DNA from: Gemella morbillorum
GTDB lineage: Bacteria > Bacillota > Bacilli > Staphylococcales > Gemellaceae
Assembly: GCF_900476045.1 (NCBI RefSeq)
Contig: NZ_LS483440.1
Coordinates: 124,001-188,000 of the forward strand
Length of the DNA: 64,000 bases
Direction: 5' to 3'
Below, one piece after another: positions 7,505 through 16,410 of the stretch. The notes under the pieces are model-generated. The model saw only the letters and a program-made list of their open reading frames with translations. It was not told where the DNA came from and did not search any database. Position 1 is the stretch's first letter. Every line of letters begins with the position of its first letter. The translations under genes were made by a program, and so were the position numbers.

Positions 7505-8524
7505 ATGAAACTAAATAAAATGATTTCAGTTATTGATACACATACAGCAGGTGAAGCAGCAAGATTAGTAACTGCAGGTATTCCAAAAATTCCTGGTAAA
7601 GATATGGTTGAGAAAAAACAATACTTCATCGATCACTTAGATGATGTTCGTAAGTCTGTTATGTTTGAACCACGTGGACACCAAGATATGTTCGGAGCAT
7701 TCCTATTACCTCCAACAAAAGAGGAAGCTGATTTTGGATTAGTATTCATGGATACTGGTGGCTACTTAAATATGTGTGGACACAATACTATCGCGGCAGT
7801 AACTGCAGCTGTAGAAACTGGTATGGTTGATGTAGAAGAAGGCGCTACTGAAAAAGAAGTAGTAGTAGAAACACCAGCTGGACTTATTTATGCAACAGCT
7901 AAGTTAAAAGATAACGGAGCTAAAGTAAAAGAAGTTTCATTCAAAAACGTTGAATCATTCTTATACAAACGCGATGTAGAATTAGATGTAGAAGGAATCG
8001 GACATATCAAATTTGATATTTCATTTGGAGGAAGCTTCTTCTGTATCATCTCTGCAGATCAATTAGGATTAGAAGTTAAACCAGAAAATGCTTCTAAACT
8101 AAAAGAAGCAGGACTAAAAATTCGTGAAGCAGTTAATGCTAACATCGAAATTCAACACCCAACTTTAGAACATATTAAAACTGTAGACTTAGTTGAAATT
8201 TATGACAAACCTTCTCATCCAGAAGCTACTTATAAAAACGTAGTAGTATTCGGAGATGGAAACATCGACCGTTCTCCATGTGGAACAGGTACATCTGCAA
8301 AATTAGCTACATTATATGCTAAAGGTGAACTTAAACCAGGTGAACCATTCGTATATGAAAGTATCTTAGGTACTTTATTTAAAGGTAGAATAGTTGAAGA
8401 GAGAAAATTAGCGGGATATGATGCAATCATCCCTGAAATCACAGGTTCTGGTTATATTTTAGGATTTAGTAACTATGTTTACGATCCAGACGATGAATTA
8501 ACTTATGGATTCTTATTAGGATAG
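7505..8524 (+). CDS. prdF: PrdF, proline racemase
   Basis: A 339-residue cofactor-independent racemase that converts L-proline to the D-proline used by PrdAB. Both catalytic cysteines are visible: Cys91 in MCGHN and Cys259 in SPCGTGTSAK. Length and motifs match the proline racemase/hydroxyproline epimerase family, and the location in the prd operon settles the substrate as proline. A TAAGGAGTG ribosome binding site stands before the ATG, and the next gene follows within 15 bp. Confidence 0.95.
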   Translation: MKLNKMISVIDTHTAGEAARLVTAGIPKIPGKDMVEKKQYFIDHLDDVRKSVMFEPRGHQDMFGAFLLPPTKEEADFGLVFMDTGGYLNMCGHNTIAAVTAAVETGMVDVEEGATEKEVVVETPAGLIYATAKLKDNGAKVKEVSFKNVESFLYKRDVELDVEGIGHIKFDISFGGSFFCIISADQLGLEVKPENASKLKEAGLKIREAVNANIEIQHPTLEHIKTVDLVEIYDKPSHPEATYKNVVVFGDGNIDRSPCGTGTSAKLATLYAKGELKPGEPFVYESILGTLFKGRIVEERKLAGYDAIIPEITGSGYILGFSNYVYDPDDELTYGFLLG

Positions 8525-8538
8525 GAGTGTAGAAAATT

Positions 8539-9417
8539 ATGGATTTATTGACAGTATTATTAATTATATTAGGGGCAGCAGGAGTATTCTTCTTAGTTTC
8601 ATTCATTATGGATATTGTAAAACATAAAGATGATTTAGGAAAAGAAAATCCAGTTATCGGATTCTTTATCGGGTTAGTGACTGACTTCTTCGATACATTA
8701 GGGATTGGAAGCTTCGCACCAACAACATTATTCTTTAAAATTACTAAATTTTTAGATACTGATAAAAAGATTCCTGGTACATTGAATGTTGCCCACACAA
8801 TTCCAGTATTAATGGAAGCGGCTTTATTCTTAACTGGGGTAAAAGTAGAAGGTGTTACACTATTCTCTATGATCGCAGCAGCAATCGTAGGTGCGTTAGT
8901 AGGAGCAAGAATAGTAAACAAACTTCCTGAGAAAAAAATCCAACTTGTTATGGGTGTGTGTTTAATCGTAACAGCATTCCTAATGATGTCAGGACAACTT
9001 GGATGGTTAAAAGCTCTTGGAGCTGGTAACGAAGCTGTAGGATTAACAGGTATTAAACTTATTATCGGTGTTGTAGGTAACTTCATTCTTGGAGCTCTTA
9101 TGATGGCTGGTGTAGGATTATATGCACCTTGTATGGCTATGGTTTACATGTTAGGTCTAAGCCCACTTGTAGCGTTCCCAATCATGATGGGTTCTTGTGC
9201 TGGACTTATGGCTATAGGTTCACCTGAATTCATTAAAGCAGGAAACTATACAAGAATTGGTTCTATAGCTATTGCTATAGGGGGTGTTATTGGGGTAACA
9301 GTCGCTTATACATTAGTTAAGAGTATGCCATTAGAAATTTTAACATGGGTAATCATCGGAGTTGTTATTATAACAGGTATCTCTATGATTAGACAAGGTA
9401 CTAAAAAAGCAGCTTAA
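8539..9417 (+). CDS. TauE/SafE-type membrane permease, prd operon
   Basis: 292 residues, strongly hydrophobic, about eight predicted membrane segments in two halves. The first half has GFFIGLVTDFFDTLGIGSF and the second has GNFILGALMMAGVG, the paired glycine-rich pattern of the TauE/SafE (sulfite exporter) superfamily. It is the last gene of the unit, 15 bp after prdF, with GGAGTG before the ATG and a strong terminator behind it. Its cargo is not shown by sequence; export of 5-aminovalerate or another proline-related ion is only a guess from context. Confidence 0.8.
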   Translation: MDLLTVLLIILGAAGVFFLVSFIMDIVKHKDDLGKENPVIGFFIGLVTDFFDTLGIGSFAPTTLFFKITKFLDTDKKIPGTLNVAHTIPVLMEAALFLTGVKVEGVTLFSMIAAAIVGALVGARIVNKLPEKKIQLVMGVCLIVTAFLMMSGQLGWLKALGAGNEAVGLTGIKLIIGVVGNFILGALMMAGVGLYAPCMAMVYMLGLSPLVAFPIMMGSCAGLMAIGSPEFIKAGNYTRIGSIAIAIGGVIGVTVAYTLVKSMPLEILTWVIIGVVIITGISMIRQGTKKAA

Positions 9418-9429
9418 TAAATAAATTAA

Positions 9430-9468
9430 AACGAAGTTTGAGATAAAATCAAACTTCGTTTTCTTTTT
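9430..9468 (+). terminator. Terminator of the prd operon
   Basis: Perfect 12-bp stem AACGAAGTTTGA / TCAAACTTCGTT around GATAAAA, followed by a long T run. Confidence 0.92.
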
Positions 9469-9486
9469 TTGTAATTAATACCTAAT

Positions 9487-9519
9487 AAAAAAGTCATCAG
9501 ATTATCTCTGGTGACTTTT
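9487..9519 (-). terminator. Terminator overlapping the stop of the RarD-type gene
   Basis: AAAAGTCA (9489-9496) pairs with TGACTTTT (9512-9519), with further pairing inside; read on the minus strand it ends in TTTTTT. It includes the stop codon of the rarD-like gene. Confidence 0.75.
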
Positions 9520-10419
9520 GTTTGCTAAATTATGCTTTTTCATTGAAGTAACTGCGGAATAACAGAATACAGCTACTGCAATCCAAATTATGATAAATGA
9601 AATTAATTTCTCAATACTTAATGGTTCGTTATAAATAAATATTCCTACAAAAAATTGCATTGTTGGTGGTAGATACTGTAGTATTCCAAGAAGGTAAAGA
9701 GGAATATCGACAGCACCTTTAGCGAACAGCATAAGAGGTATAGCGGTAATAGCCCCTGATAGAAGTAAGGCTATTATTGTAGCATTATTAGAAGTGTAAA
9801 ATGTTATATTACTTGTGCTTGCTAAATAGAGCATATAAATAATAGCTATAGGCGAAACAATAGCTGTTTCTATTAATAGACCTGCTTTTGGACTAAGAAT
9901 AATTTTCTTCTTACACAGACTGTATAATCCGAAAGTAAGGGCAAGTAGGATGGAAATCCAAGGAAGCGAACCAATAGAAATAAATAAATATAGTAATGAA
10001 ATTCCAACACAGATACAGGCAATTGTCTGTATACGGGTTAATTTTTCTTTTAAAAAGACAACAGCGAGTATTATAGTGACAATTGGATTAAGATAGTAAC
10101 CAAAACTAGCTTCTAGCACGTGGTTTGTATTTACAGCTATGATATAAGTTAACCAGTTTGCTGTAATTAAAAACGAAGCGAGAACAAGTAACGAGAAGCT
10201 TTTCTTATTTTGCCATATTTTTTTAATTTCTAAAGAAATGCTATTTTTATTTTTCGCTAAAAGGACCACTAAGATCATAAAAATAAATGAACATAGTACA
10301 CGTATAGCCAAAACTTCGTAAGCGTCAATGCTTTTTAGAAGTTTGAAATATATTGGAAAAAGTCCCCATGAAAAGTAACATATAAGAATTGCTATTAAAC
10401 TTTTTTTGGTGTTATTCAT
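9502..10419 (-). CDS. rarD: RarD/EamA-family permease
   Basis: 305 residues with about ten hydrophobic segments (two EamA/DMT repeats). The opening KKSLIAILICYFSWGLFPIYFK and the ANWLTYIIAVN segment are typical of the RarD subgroup. Members export or import small metabolites across the membrane; the substrate here is unknown. Monocistronic: GGAGCG precedes the ATG and terminators lie on both sides. Confidence 0.85.
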   Translation of the reverse strand: MNNTKKSLIAILICYFSWGLFPIYFKLLKSIDAYEVLAIRVLCSFIFMILVVLLAKNKNSISLEIKKIWQNKKSFSLLVLASFLITANWLTYIIAVNTNHVLEASFGYYLNPIVTIILAVVFLKEKLTRIQTIACICVGISLLYLFISIGSLPWISILLALTFGLYSLCKKKIILSPKAGLLIETAIVSPIAIIYMLYLASTSNITFYTSNNATIIALLLSGAITAIPLMLFAKGAVDIPLYLLGILQYLPPTMQFFVGIFIYNEPLSIEKLISFIIIWIAVAVFCYSAVTSMKKHNLANKSHQR

Positions 10420-10527
10420 ATGGCGCTCCTTTCACAAATTTCTTTTATATTTTATTAGTATATAGTAAATATAGTTAATAATCAAACAAAATTTAGGATT
10501 AACAGTTAATTCATTAAAATAAAAATA

Positions 10528-10568
10528 CCTAGTAGATATATTAATGTTGGATTTCTATATCTACTAGG
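10528..10568 (-). terminator. Terminator after the (p)ppGpp synthetase
   Basis: Perfect 13-bp stem CCTAGTAGATATA / TATATCTACTAGG; on the minus strand it is followed by TATTTTTATTTT. Confidence 0.88.
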
Positions 10569-10579
10569 GTTAGTATGTA

Positions 10580-11272
10580 TTAGACAAGTTGAGAATCGTC
10601 TTCTATTATTTCTTTTACCTTCTGCATTTGATTATCGAGCTTAGCGCTTATTTCAGCACAGAGTAATAGTCGACGTTCAATTTCTTTTTCTTTTTCCTCG
10701 CTTAGGTTCTTTTTGTAACGGAGCTTATGCTCTAAGCTAGCCCAAAAATCCATAGCTATTGTTCGAAATTGGATTTCTACAGCTACATGCTCTACTTTAT
10801 CTGATAAAAATATAGGAACTTTCACAATAAGGTGATAGCTACGATAACCATTGTCTTTGTAGTTCTTAATATAATCTTTTTCCGCTATTATCGTTAAATC
10901 ATCCTGTTGTTTTAAGGCTTCTACAAGTTTATAAACATCATCCTTAAATGAACAAATAACACGTACTCCTGCTACATCATAAATATTATTTTTTATAGTT
11001 TCTATATCAAACGGTAAATCGAGACGCTTTAATTTATTCATAAGGCTAAGCGGTGTTTTAAGACGAGTTGAAACTGATTCGATGGGGTTACTTTCCCCGT
11101 GAAGAGAAAATTCCTTATCAAAAACATTTAGCTTAGTTTCTATTTCTAACATTGCGCATTCATAATGCATAAATAGCTCGACATAAGGCTCCAGTTCATT
11201 TATTAATAAAGGCTGGTTAGCCTCCATTGAAAAAAGTTGATCAGTTAATGTTTCTATTTGTGTTTTTTTCAT
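10580..11272 (-). CDS. Small alarmone synthetase (RelQ/RelP-type GTP pyrophosphokinase)
   Basis: 230 residues consisting of a RelA/SpoT synthetase domain only, without hydrolase or regulatory domains; this size fits the small alarmone synthetases. Visible family motifs are GVRVICSFKDDVY, KDYIKNYKDNGYRSYHLIV and EIQFRTIAMDFWASLEHKLRYK (substrate binding and catalytic glutamate). It should transfer pyrophosphate from ATP to GDP/GTP as part of the stringent response. Monocistronic; the start has only a weak Shine-Dalgarno. Confidence 0.9.
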   Translation of the reverse strand: MKKTQIETLTDQLFSMEANQPLLINELEPYVELFMHYECAMLEIETKLNVFDKEFSLHGESNPIESVSTRLKTPLSLMNKLKRLDLPFDIETIKNNIYDVAGVRVICSFKDDVYKLVEALKQQDDLTIIAEKDYIKNYKDNGYRSYHLIVKVPIFLSDKVEHVAVEIQFRTIAMDFWASLEHKLRYKKNLSEEKEKEIERRLLLCAEISAKLDNQMQKVKEIIEDDSQLV

Positions 11273-11594
11273 ATATTTTCTCGCTTTTAATTATATACTC
11301 AACTATATAATAAATTATAATGTTAAAATGTAGTTTAATTTTCTAAAAAGAAAAACTTAATTTTTTCAATAAAAGTGTTAGCTGGCAGGGAACTTTTTAA
11401 TTTTCACTTGTAATTGGCGAGGTTAACACTAATAGATAGCTGTAGTAAAAATAATATAGAAAAGAAATGGTACAGATAATAAATTTATTCAACGTAAATG
11501 CTGATTTATCAATGTTTTCTTCTTATAAAAGAGAAAACAGAGATTCTCAAAAAATTCACAATTCTCACAACAAGCGATATAATAACATTTCTGA

Positions 11595-11642
11595 ATTTCC
11601 CGGAAATATTCGGTGTAGACAAGCGTTGATATTTGTTATAAT
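11595..11642 (+). promoter_or_regulatory. nrdD upstream region: palindrome and extended -10 promoter
   Basis: A palindrome ATTTCC-C-GGAAAT (11595-11607) lies just upstream of TGT-TATAAT (11634-11642), an extended -10 element with TAGACA (11616-11621) as a weak -35. The palindrome is well placed for a regulator. The stretch 11273-11594 has no gene; it holds only AT-rich sequence and a small GAGAA/TTCTC hairpin. Confidence 0.45.
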
Positions 11643-11725
11643 ATAGTATTAATAGCGTCTTTATTATAATTAAGATTAATTATGAATTAATAGAGGATAG
11701 ATAGGATTTTTGGGAGGGGAAAAAG

Positions 11726-13909
11726 ATGCAAAGAAGTAATTTTTATTCTTATACACAGAAAAAGTTAGATTTGCTTACAAAAAATTTATTAGTTATAAAA
11801 AGAGATGGTCGCGTAGTAAAATTTGATGCTGATAAAATATACAAGGCTATTGAAAAAGCTGTTAAAAGTGTGTTTGGAGAGAAACATAGTGTTAATATAG
11901 ATAGTATCGTAGATAATGTTATTATAGAAATCGGAAATAGATTTAAGGATAATATAAAAATTTACGAGCTTCAAAATATTGTTGAGCACACATTGTTAAC
12001 ATTGGGAGAAGAGGCTATTTATGAGGAATATGTAGGCTATCGTAGTATGCGTGATATAGAGCGTGAACGTAGTCTTGATATCAATGTCGCAATTGAAAAA
12101 TTAGTGAATCGTGATGAAAATGTTGTTAACGAGAATGCTAATAAAGATAGTTTAGTATTCAATACACATAGAGATTTAACAAGCGGTATTGTAGCTAAAG
12201 CGATTGGTTTGAAAATGCTACCTCAACACGTAGCTAATGCCCACCAAAAAGGCGAAATCCATTATCATGACTTGGATTATTCTCCGTATCAACCATTGAC
12301 AAACTGCTGTTTAATTGATTTTAAAGAAATGCTTACAAAAGGATTTAAAATTGGTAATGCAGATGTAGATAGTCCGAAAAGTATCCAAACAGCTACTGCT
12401 CAAATGGCGCAAATTATTGCAAACGTAGCATCAAGCCAATACGGAGGATGTAGTGCGGATAGAATAGATGAAGTGCTTGCTCCTTTTGCAAAACTTAACT
12501 ATGAAAAAAATCTAAAGATGGCTAGCGAATGGATTGAAAGTGAAGAAAAACAAGAACAGTTCGCTCGTGAAAAAACTAAAAAAGATATTTATGATGCGAT
12601 GCAATCACTAGAATATGAAATAAATACTTTATATTCTTCTCAAGGACAAACACCATTTACATCTTTAGGATTTGGTTTAGGTGAAGGATATTTCGAAAAA
12701 GAAATACAAAAGGCTATTTTAAAAGTTAGAATAGCAGGATTAGGAAAAGAAAAAAGAACGGCTATTTTCCCTAAATTAATCTTTGTAATAAAAGAAGGAT
12801 TAAACTTAAAACCAGAAGATCCTAATTACGATGTAAAACAATTAGCATTAGAATGTGCTACACAAAGAATGTATCCAGACGTAATTATGTACGATACTTT
12901 AGTGAAAATAACAGGAAGCTGCAAAACGCCTATGGGTTGTCGTTCATTCTTACCTGCTTGGAGAGATGAAAATGGAGAACTTGTTGAGAGTGGCCGTATG
13001 AATCTAGGAGTTGTAACTCTAAATCTACCGCGTATTGCTCTTGAATCAAATGGGGATAAAGAGTTATTCTGGGAAATCTTTAAAGAGCGCTTAGAAGTAT
13101 GTAAAGATGCTCTAGATTACAGAGCTAAAAGATGTGGAGAGGCGAAACCTCAAAATGCACCTATTCTTTATATGCATGGAGCTTTTGGGAAACGTCTAAA
13201 ACCAGATGATAGAGTTAAACAACTTTTTGATAAACAAAGAGCGACATTATCTTTAGGATATATCGGCCTATACGAAGTTGCTAGTGTTTTCTATGGTGGA
13301 GAATGGGAAAAAAATAAAGAAGCTAAAGACTTCACATTAGACATTATGAAGTATATGAAACAATGCGTAGATAAATGGACTAGCGAAGGGGATTACTGGT
13401 ATAGTATTTACTCTACACCAAGTGAGTCACTAACTGATAGGTTCTGCCGTATGGATACAGAGAAATTTGGTATGGTGGAAAATGTTACAGATAAAGAATA
13501 CTATACAAACTCTTATCACTATGATGTTCGTAAAAACCCAACACCATTTGAAAAATTAGACTTTGAAAAAGATTATCCTTATTATGCAAGTGGTGGATTC
13601 ATTCATTATTGTGAATATCCAGTGTTAAAACAAAATCCAAAAGCTCTTGAAGCGGTATGGGATTTTGCTTATGATAAAGTAGGGTATTTAGGAACTAATA
13701 CACCAATAGACCGTTGCTATAACTGTAACTTTGAAGGTGAGTTTGAACCGACGAAAAAAGGTTTTAAATGTCCGGAATGTGGTAATAGAGATCCAAAAAG
13801 CTGTGATGTTGTAAAAAGAACATGTGGTTACTTAGGTAATCCACAAGCACGTCCTATGATAAAAGGGCGCCATAAAGAAATCGTAGCAAGGGTAAAACAT
13901 TTAAAATAA
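11726..13909 (+). CDS. nrdD: Anaerobic (class III) ribonucleoside-triphosphate reductase, large subunit
   Basis: 727 residues. The N-terminal ATP-cone (LVIKRDGRVVKFDADKIYKA) gives allosteric control. The C-terminus has paired CxxC zinc-binding cysteines (CYNCNFEG, KCPECGNRD) followed by the glycyl-radical site RTCGYLG, with Gly701 as expected radical residue. It makes deoxyribonucleotides without oxygen. The activating radical-SAM enzyme NrdG is usually adjacent but is absent here; a terminator follows instead. GGGAGGGG precedes the ATG. Confidence 0.95.
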   Translation: MQRSNFYSYTQKKLDLLTKNLLVIKRDGRVVKFDADKIYKAIEKAVKSVFGEKHSVNIDSIVDNVIIEIGNRFKDNIKIYELQNIVEHTLLTLGEEAIYEEYVGYRSMRDIERERSLDINVAIEKLVNRDENVVNENANKDSLVFNTHRDLTSGIVAKAIGLKMLPQHVANAHQKGEIHYHDLDYSPYQPLTNCCLIDFKEMLTKGFKIGNADVDSPKSIQTATAQMAQIIANVASSQYGGCSADRIDEVLAPFAKLNYEKNLKMASEWIESEEKQEQFAREKTKKDIYDAMQSLEYEINTLYSSQGQTPFTSLGFGLGEGYFEKEIQKAILKVRIAGLGKEKRTAIFPKLIFVIKEGLNLKPEDPNYDVKQLALECATQRMYPDVIMYDTLVKITGSCKTPMGCRSFLPAWRDENGELVESGRMNLGVVTLNLPRIALESNGDKELFWEIFKERLEVCKDALDYRAKRCGEAKPQNAPILYMHGAFGKRLKPDDRVKQLFDKQRATLSLGYIGLYEVASVFYGGEWEKNKEAKDFTLDIMKYMKQCVDKWTSEGDYWYSIYSTPSESLTDRFCRMDTEKFGMVENVTDKEYYTNSYHYDVRKNPTPFEKLDFEKDYPYYASGGFIHYCEYPVLKQNPKALEAVWDFAYDKVGYLGTNTPIDRCYNCNFEGEFEPTKKGFKCPECGNRDPKSCDVVKRTCGYLGNPQARPMIKGRHKEIVARVKHLK

Positions 13910-13917
13910 TAATTACT

Positions 13918-13960
13918 AAATAAGCTTTCTAGCAAATTTATAGAGAGCTTATTTATTTTT
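13918..13960 (+). terminator. Terminator of nrdD
   Basis: AAATAAGCT pairs with AGCTTATTT around a partly paired loop, followed by ATTTTT. Confidence 0.75.
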
Positions 13961-14077
13961 GATAATTAATAAGTGATAATGGATAAAATAAGCTACTTTA
14001 TACAGCTCCAAACTCTTTACATCAACATACTTTTCTGATAAAATCAATATTGACATAACAATCAGGAGGACAGAAAA

Positions 14078-14941
14078 ATGGGTAAAATTTTCAAAGGATT
14101 AGTATTAGGTGCGGTTAGTGCGGTAGGAGCGTACTATTATAAAAATCCAAAAGAATTAGAAAAACACAAAGAATTGCTTAAAGAAAATGCAAAAGAAGGT
14201 TTGAATAAATTAAATGAGCTTGTAAATGAAGCAGTAGGTAGCGCAGTGGTGCAAGAAGAAAGTGATATTGCGCGTGAAAAGTTAGAAGAAGTAAAAGCTT
14301 ATGAAGAAAAACTTGAAGATAATTTTGTTGAACTAAGTACGGATGCAGATAATGTACTAGAAGAAGTTCAAGAAGATGTGGAAGAAAAAGTAGAAGAAGC
14401 AACGGAAGAGGTAGTATCGGGTGTAGAGGCTGTTCAAGAGGAAGTAGCTCCTGTAGTTGAAAATATCCAAGATGCAGTGGAAGAAAAAGTAGAAGAAGCT
14501 CAAGAAGTTGTGGAAGAAGTAACTGAAGAAGTAGAACCAGTTGTGGAAGAAGTAAAAGAAGAAGCTGAATCAGTACTTGAAGAAACACAAGACGCAGCTG
14601 ATGAAGTAAAAGAAGAGGTTGAGGACAAAGCTGAAGATATCCAAGATGCAGTAGAAGAGAAAATAGAAGATGTATCTGAATTTGCGAAAGATGCGCAAGA
14701 GGAAGCTCAAGATATAGTTACTGCAGCAGGAGATAGATTGGATCTAGACAAACTGACTTATGAAGAATTAGAGGCGTTAGAAGCGGAATTAGCAGTTCAA
14801 GCACAAGAATTAGAAGATTATGAAGAAGTAAAAGAAAATCAAGACGAAGAGCAAGAAGAAGCCCAAGAGGAAAAAGGAAAAGCTAAAACTACTTTAGATT
14901 CAATCGTAGCTTTATTTTCTTCAAAAGATGGGAAAAAATAA
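14078..14941 (+). CDS. Acidic, Glu/Val-rich repetitive protein (YtxH-like N-terminus)
   Basis: 287 residues. The start MGKIFKGLVLGAVSAVGAYYY is a short hydrophobic stretch like YtxH-type envelope proteins. Residues about 85-220 are a degenerate repeat of VEEKVEEA / EEVQEEV-like units, a long acidic amphipathic or coiled-coil region. The C-terminal part is also acidic and ends LFSSKDGKK. I do not recognise a defined family. An envelope-associated structural or stress role is possible. GGAGGAC precedes the ATG; monocistronic. Confidence 0.7.
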   Translation: MGKIFKGLVLGAVSAVGAYYYKNPKELEKHKELLKENAKEGLNKLNELVNEAVGSAVVQEESDIAREKLEEVKAYEEKLEDNFVELSTDADNVLEEVQEDVEEKVEEATEEVVSGVEAVQEEVAPVVENIQDAVEEKVEEAQEVVEEVTEEVEPVVEEVKEEAESVLEETQDAADEVKEEVEDKAEDIQDAVEEKIEDVSEFAKDAQEEAQDIVTAAGDRLDLDKLTYEELEALEAELAVQAQELEDYEEVKENQDEEQEEAQEEKGKAKTTLDSIVALFSSKDGKK

Positions 14942-14960
14942 ATAAGAATAAGCAACATAA

Positions 14961-14994
14961 TAAAAAGGAGAATTTTTAAAAATTCTCCTTTTTA
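14961..14994. terminator. Bidirectional terminator
   Basis: Near-perfect palindrome with arms TAAAAAGGAGAATTTTT and its complement, between two convergent genes; A and T runs serve both strands. Confidence 0.88.
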
Positions 14995-14997
14995 TAT

Positions 14998-15423
14998 TTA
15001 TAGATTTTTAACTATGCTTTCTTGAATTTTTTCAAAATCAGAAGGTTCTAATTTTTGAGGTGGCCACGCGATTTCCAAATTGTCAAAGTTAGTATCTTTG
15101 TCTTTGTAACGTGGAACTATGTGGAAATGAAGGTGGAAAACACTTTGCCCAGCATATTCTTCATTATTTTGGAAAATATTAATACCGTCACAATTGTAAG
15201 CTTCTTTTACGGCATTTGCAATTTTAGGAAGAACACGTCCGATATTTGCTGCTGTTTCAGGATCACAATCCAAAATATTACGGCTATGTTTTTTTGGGAT
15301 AACTAATGTGTGACCTTTTGTAATTGGGAATACATCTAAGAAGCTGTAGACATACTCATCTTCATAAATTTTATAGCTAGGAATTTCACCGTCAATAATT
15401 TTTTCAAAAATAGTTTTTTCCAT
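14998..15423 (-). CDS. HIT-family nucleotide hydrolase/transferase
   Basis: 141 residues. The histidine triad is visible as QSVFHLHFHIVPR, and the N-terminal half has FEKIIDGEIPSYKIYED and DVFPITKGHTLVIPKKH, standard for bacterial HIT (Hit/HinT) proteins acting on AMP-linked substrates. The frame extends upstream to 15432, but AAGGAGTG is spaced for the ATG at 15423. It begins 12 bp after the purine nucleoside phosphorylase, so the two are one transcript. Confidence 0.9.
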   Translation of the reverse strand: MEKTIFEKIIDGEIPSYKIYEDEYVYSFLDVFPITKGHTLVIPKKHSRNILDCDPETAANIGRVLPKIANAVKEAYNCDGINIFQNNEEYAGQSVFHLHFHIVPRYKDKDTNFDNLEIAWPPQKLEPSDFEKIQESIVKNL

Positions 15424-15435
15424 AGATAACACTCC

Positions 15436-16260
15436 TTATTTTAAGTTTTTTAGTGTTTCAATTAGTAATTGTTTAAGGTTTATACTAATTTGTTGGGCTG
15501 TTTTAAGTACATGCTCATGGTCATGTTTTCTTTCTTGAACCCCTGTTGCCATATTTGTAATACAAGCAAGAACTGCTACTGGGAGTCCGGCATGGTTGGC
15601 TGCAATAACTTCTGGAACAGTAGACATACCTACAAGATCGCATCCCATAGTTTTGAATGCTCTAATCTCAGCACGTGTTTCAAAGTATGGTCCTTGGAAG
15701 AAACCATAAGTACCTTGAGATAATTTGATATTTAGTTTTTCTGCAGAATTGTTAAGATTTTCTACTAAATACGGATCGAAAGGAGTAGTCATATCAACGA
15801 ATCTTTCTCCAAGACGTGGATCATTTTCGCCTCTTAGTGGATTATCGCTAACAAGTGAGATGAAGTCATCAAGACAAATAATATCTCCTTCGCTAAAATC
15901 AGTATTAATAGCACCACAAGCATTAGTAATAAATAATCCTTTAGCTCCTAAAAACTTAACAACATAAGTCATAAAAGCGACATCTTTCATGCTATATCCT
16001 TCGTAATGGTGAAGTCTACCATTTAAAATAAGGACATTTTTCCCAGAGATTTTTCCGAAAGTAAGTTTATTCGCGTGTCCTTTTACATGGTTAGCACGTT
16101 TATTTCCTGGGAAAAGTGGGATAGCCTCATAACCTAATTCTTGTTGGTCTTCTAGCTCAAGTGTAATACCACTACCTAAAACTACCGCGTAGTCGATAGG
16201 CTCGTTAAAATACTTTTTAATATAATTTGCAGTTTCAACAATATTATTGTAATACGTCAT
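15436..16260 (-). CDS. punA: Purine-nucleoside phosphorylase (trimeric type)
   Basis: 274 residues. Seen are the phosphate-binding YAVVLGSGITLELE, the GRLHHYEG motif, NACGAIN, GPYFETRAEIR and the MGCDLVGMSTVPEVIAA segment that defines inosine/guanosine phosphorylases. It splits purine nucleosides with phosphate into base plus ribose-1-phosphate. It is divergent from a nucleoside-type binding lipoprotein, so import and cleavage are neighbours. AGGAGGAA precedes the ATG. Confidence 0.93.
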   Translation of the reverse strand: MTYYNNIVETANYIKKYFNEPIDYAVVLGSGITLELEDQQELGYEAIPLFPGNKRANHVKGHANKLTFGKISGKNVLILNGRLHHYEGYSMKDVAFMTYVVKFLGAKGLFITNACGAINTDFSEGDIICLDDFISLVSDNPLRGENDPRLGERFVDMTTPFDPYLVENLNNSAEKLNIKLSQGTYGFFQGPYFETRAEIRAFKTMGCDLVGMSTVPEVIAANHAGLPVAVLACITNMATGVQERKHDHEHVLKTAQQISINLKQLLIETLKNLK

Positions 16261-16348
16261 AAAAAATTCCTCCTGAAAATGCTTTATCTAATAATTATAT
16301 CACATATGATAGAAAAAATGTAATATTTTCAAAAATTGTTACAAACTA

Positions 16349-16377
16349 TTGAAATCGATTGCTGAATATGGTATTGT
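16349..16377 (+). promoter_or_regulatory. Promoter of the first BMP lipoprotein with a cre-like overlap
   Basis: TTGAAA (16349-16354), 17 bp, TATTGT (16372-16377) with an extended TG. The -35 overlaps TTGAAATCGATTGCTG (16349-16364), which fits 14 of 16 positions of the CcpA cre pattern WTGNAANCGNWWNCAW. Catabolite control is plausible but unproven. Confidence 0.45.
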
Positions 16378-16410
16378 AGTTTCAATAGAGATAAATTTAG
16401 GAGGTAAATT

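Noticed and set aside
8466-9086. Minus-strand 206-codon ORF
   Set aside because: Complement of the TauE-like permease; Pro/Asn/Thr-rich composition typical of a shadow frame.
11560-11590. TTCACAA/TCTCACAA words as a Rex site before nrdD
   Set aside because: The half-sites are direct rather than inverted, so they do not form a TTGTGA-N-TCACAA operator.
14178-14588. Minus-strand Leu-rich 136-codon ORF
   Set aside because: Complement of the Glu/Val repeats (GAA/GTA read as TTC/TAC shifted to CTT-type codons); no start signals.
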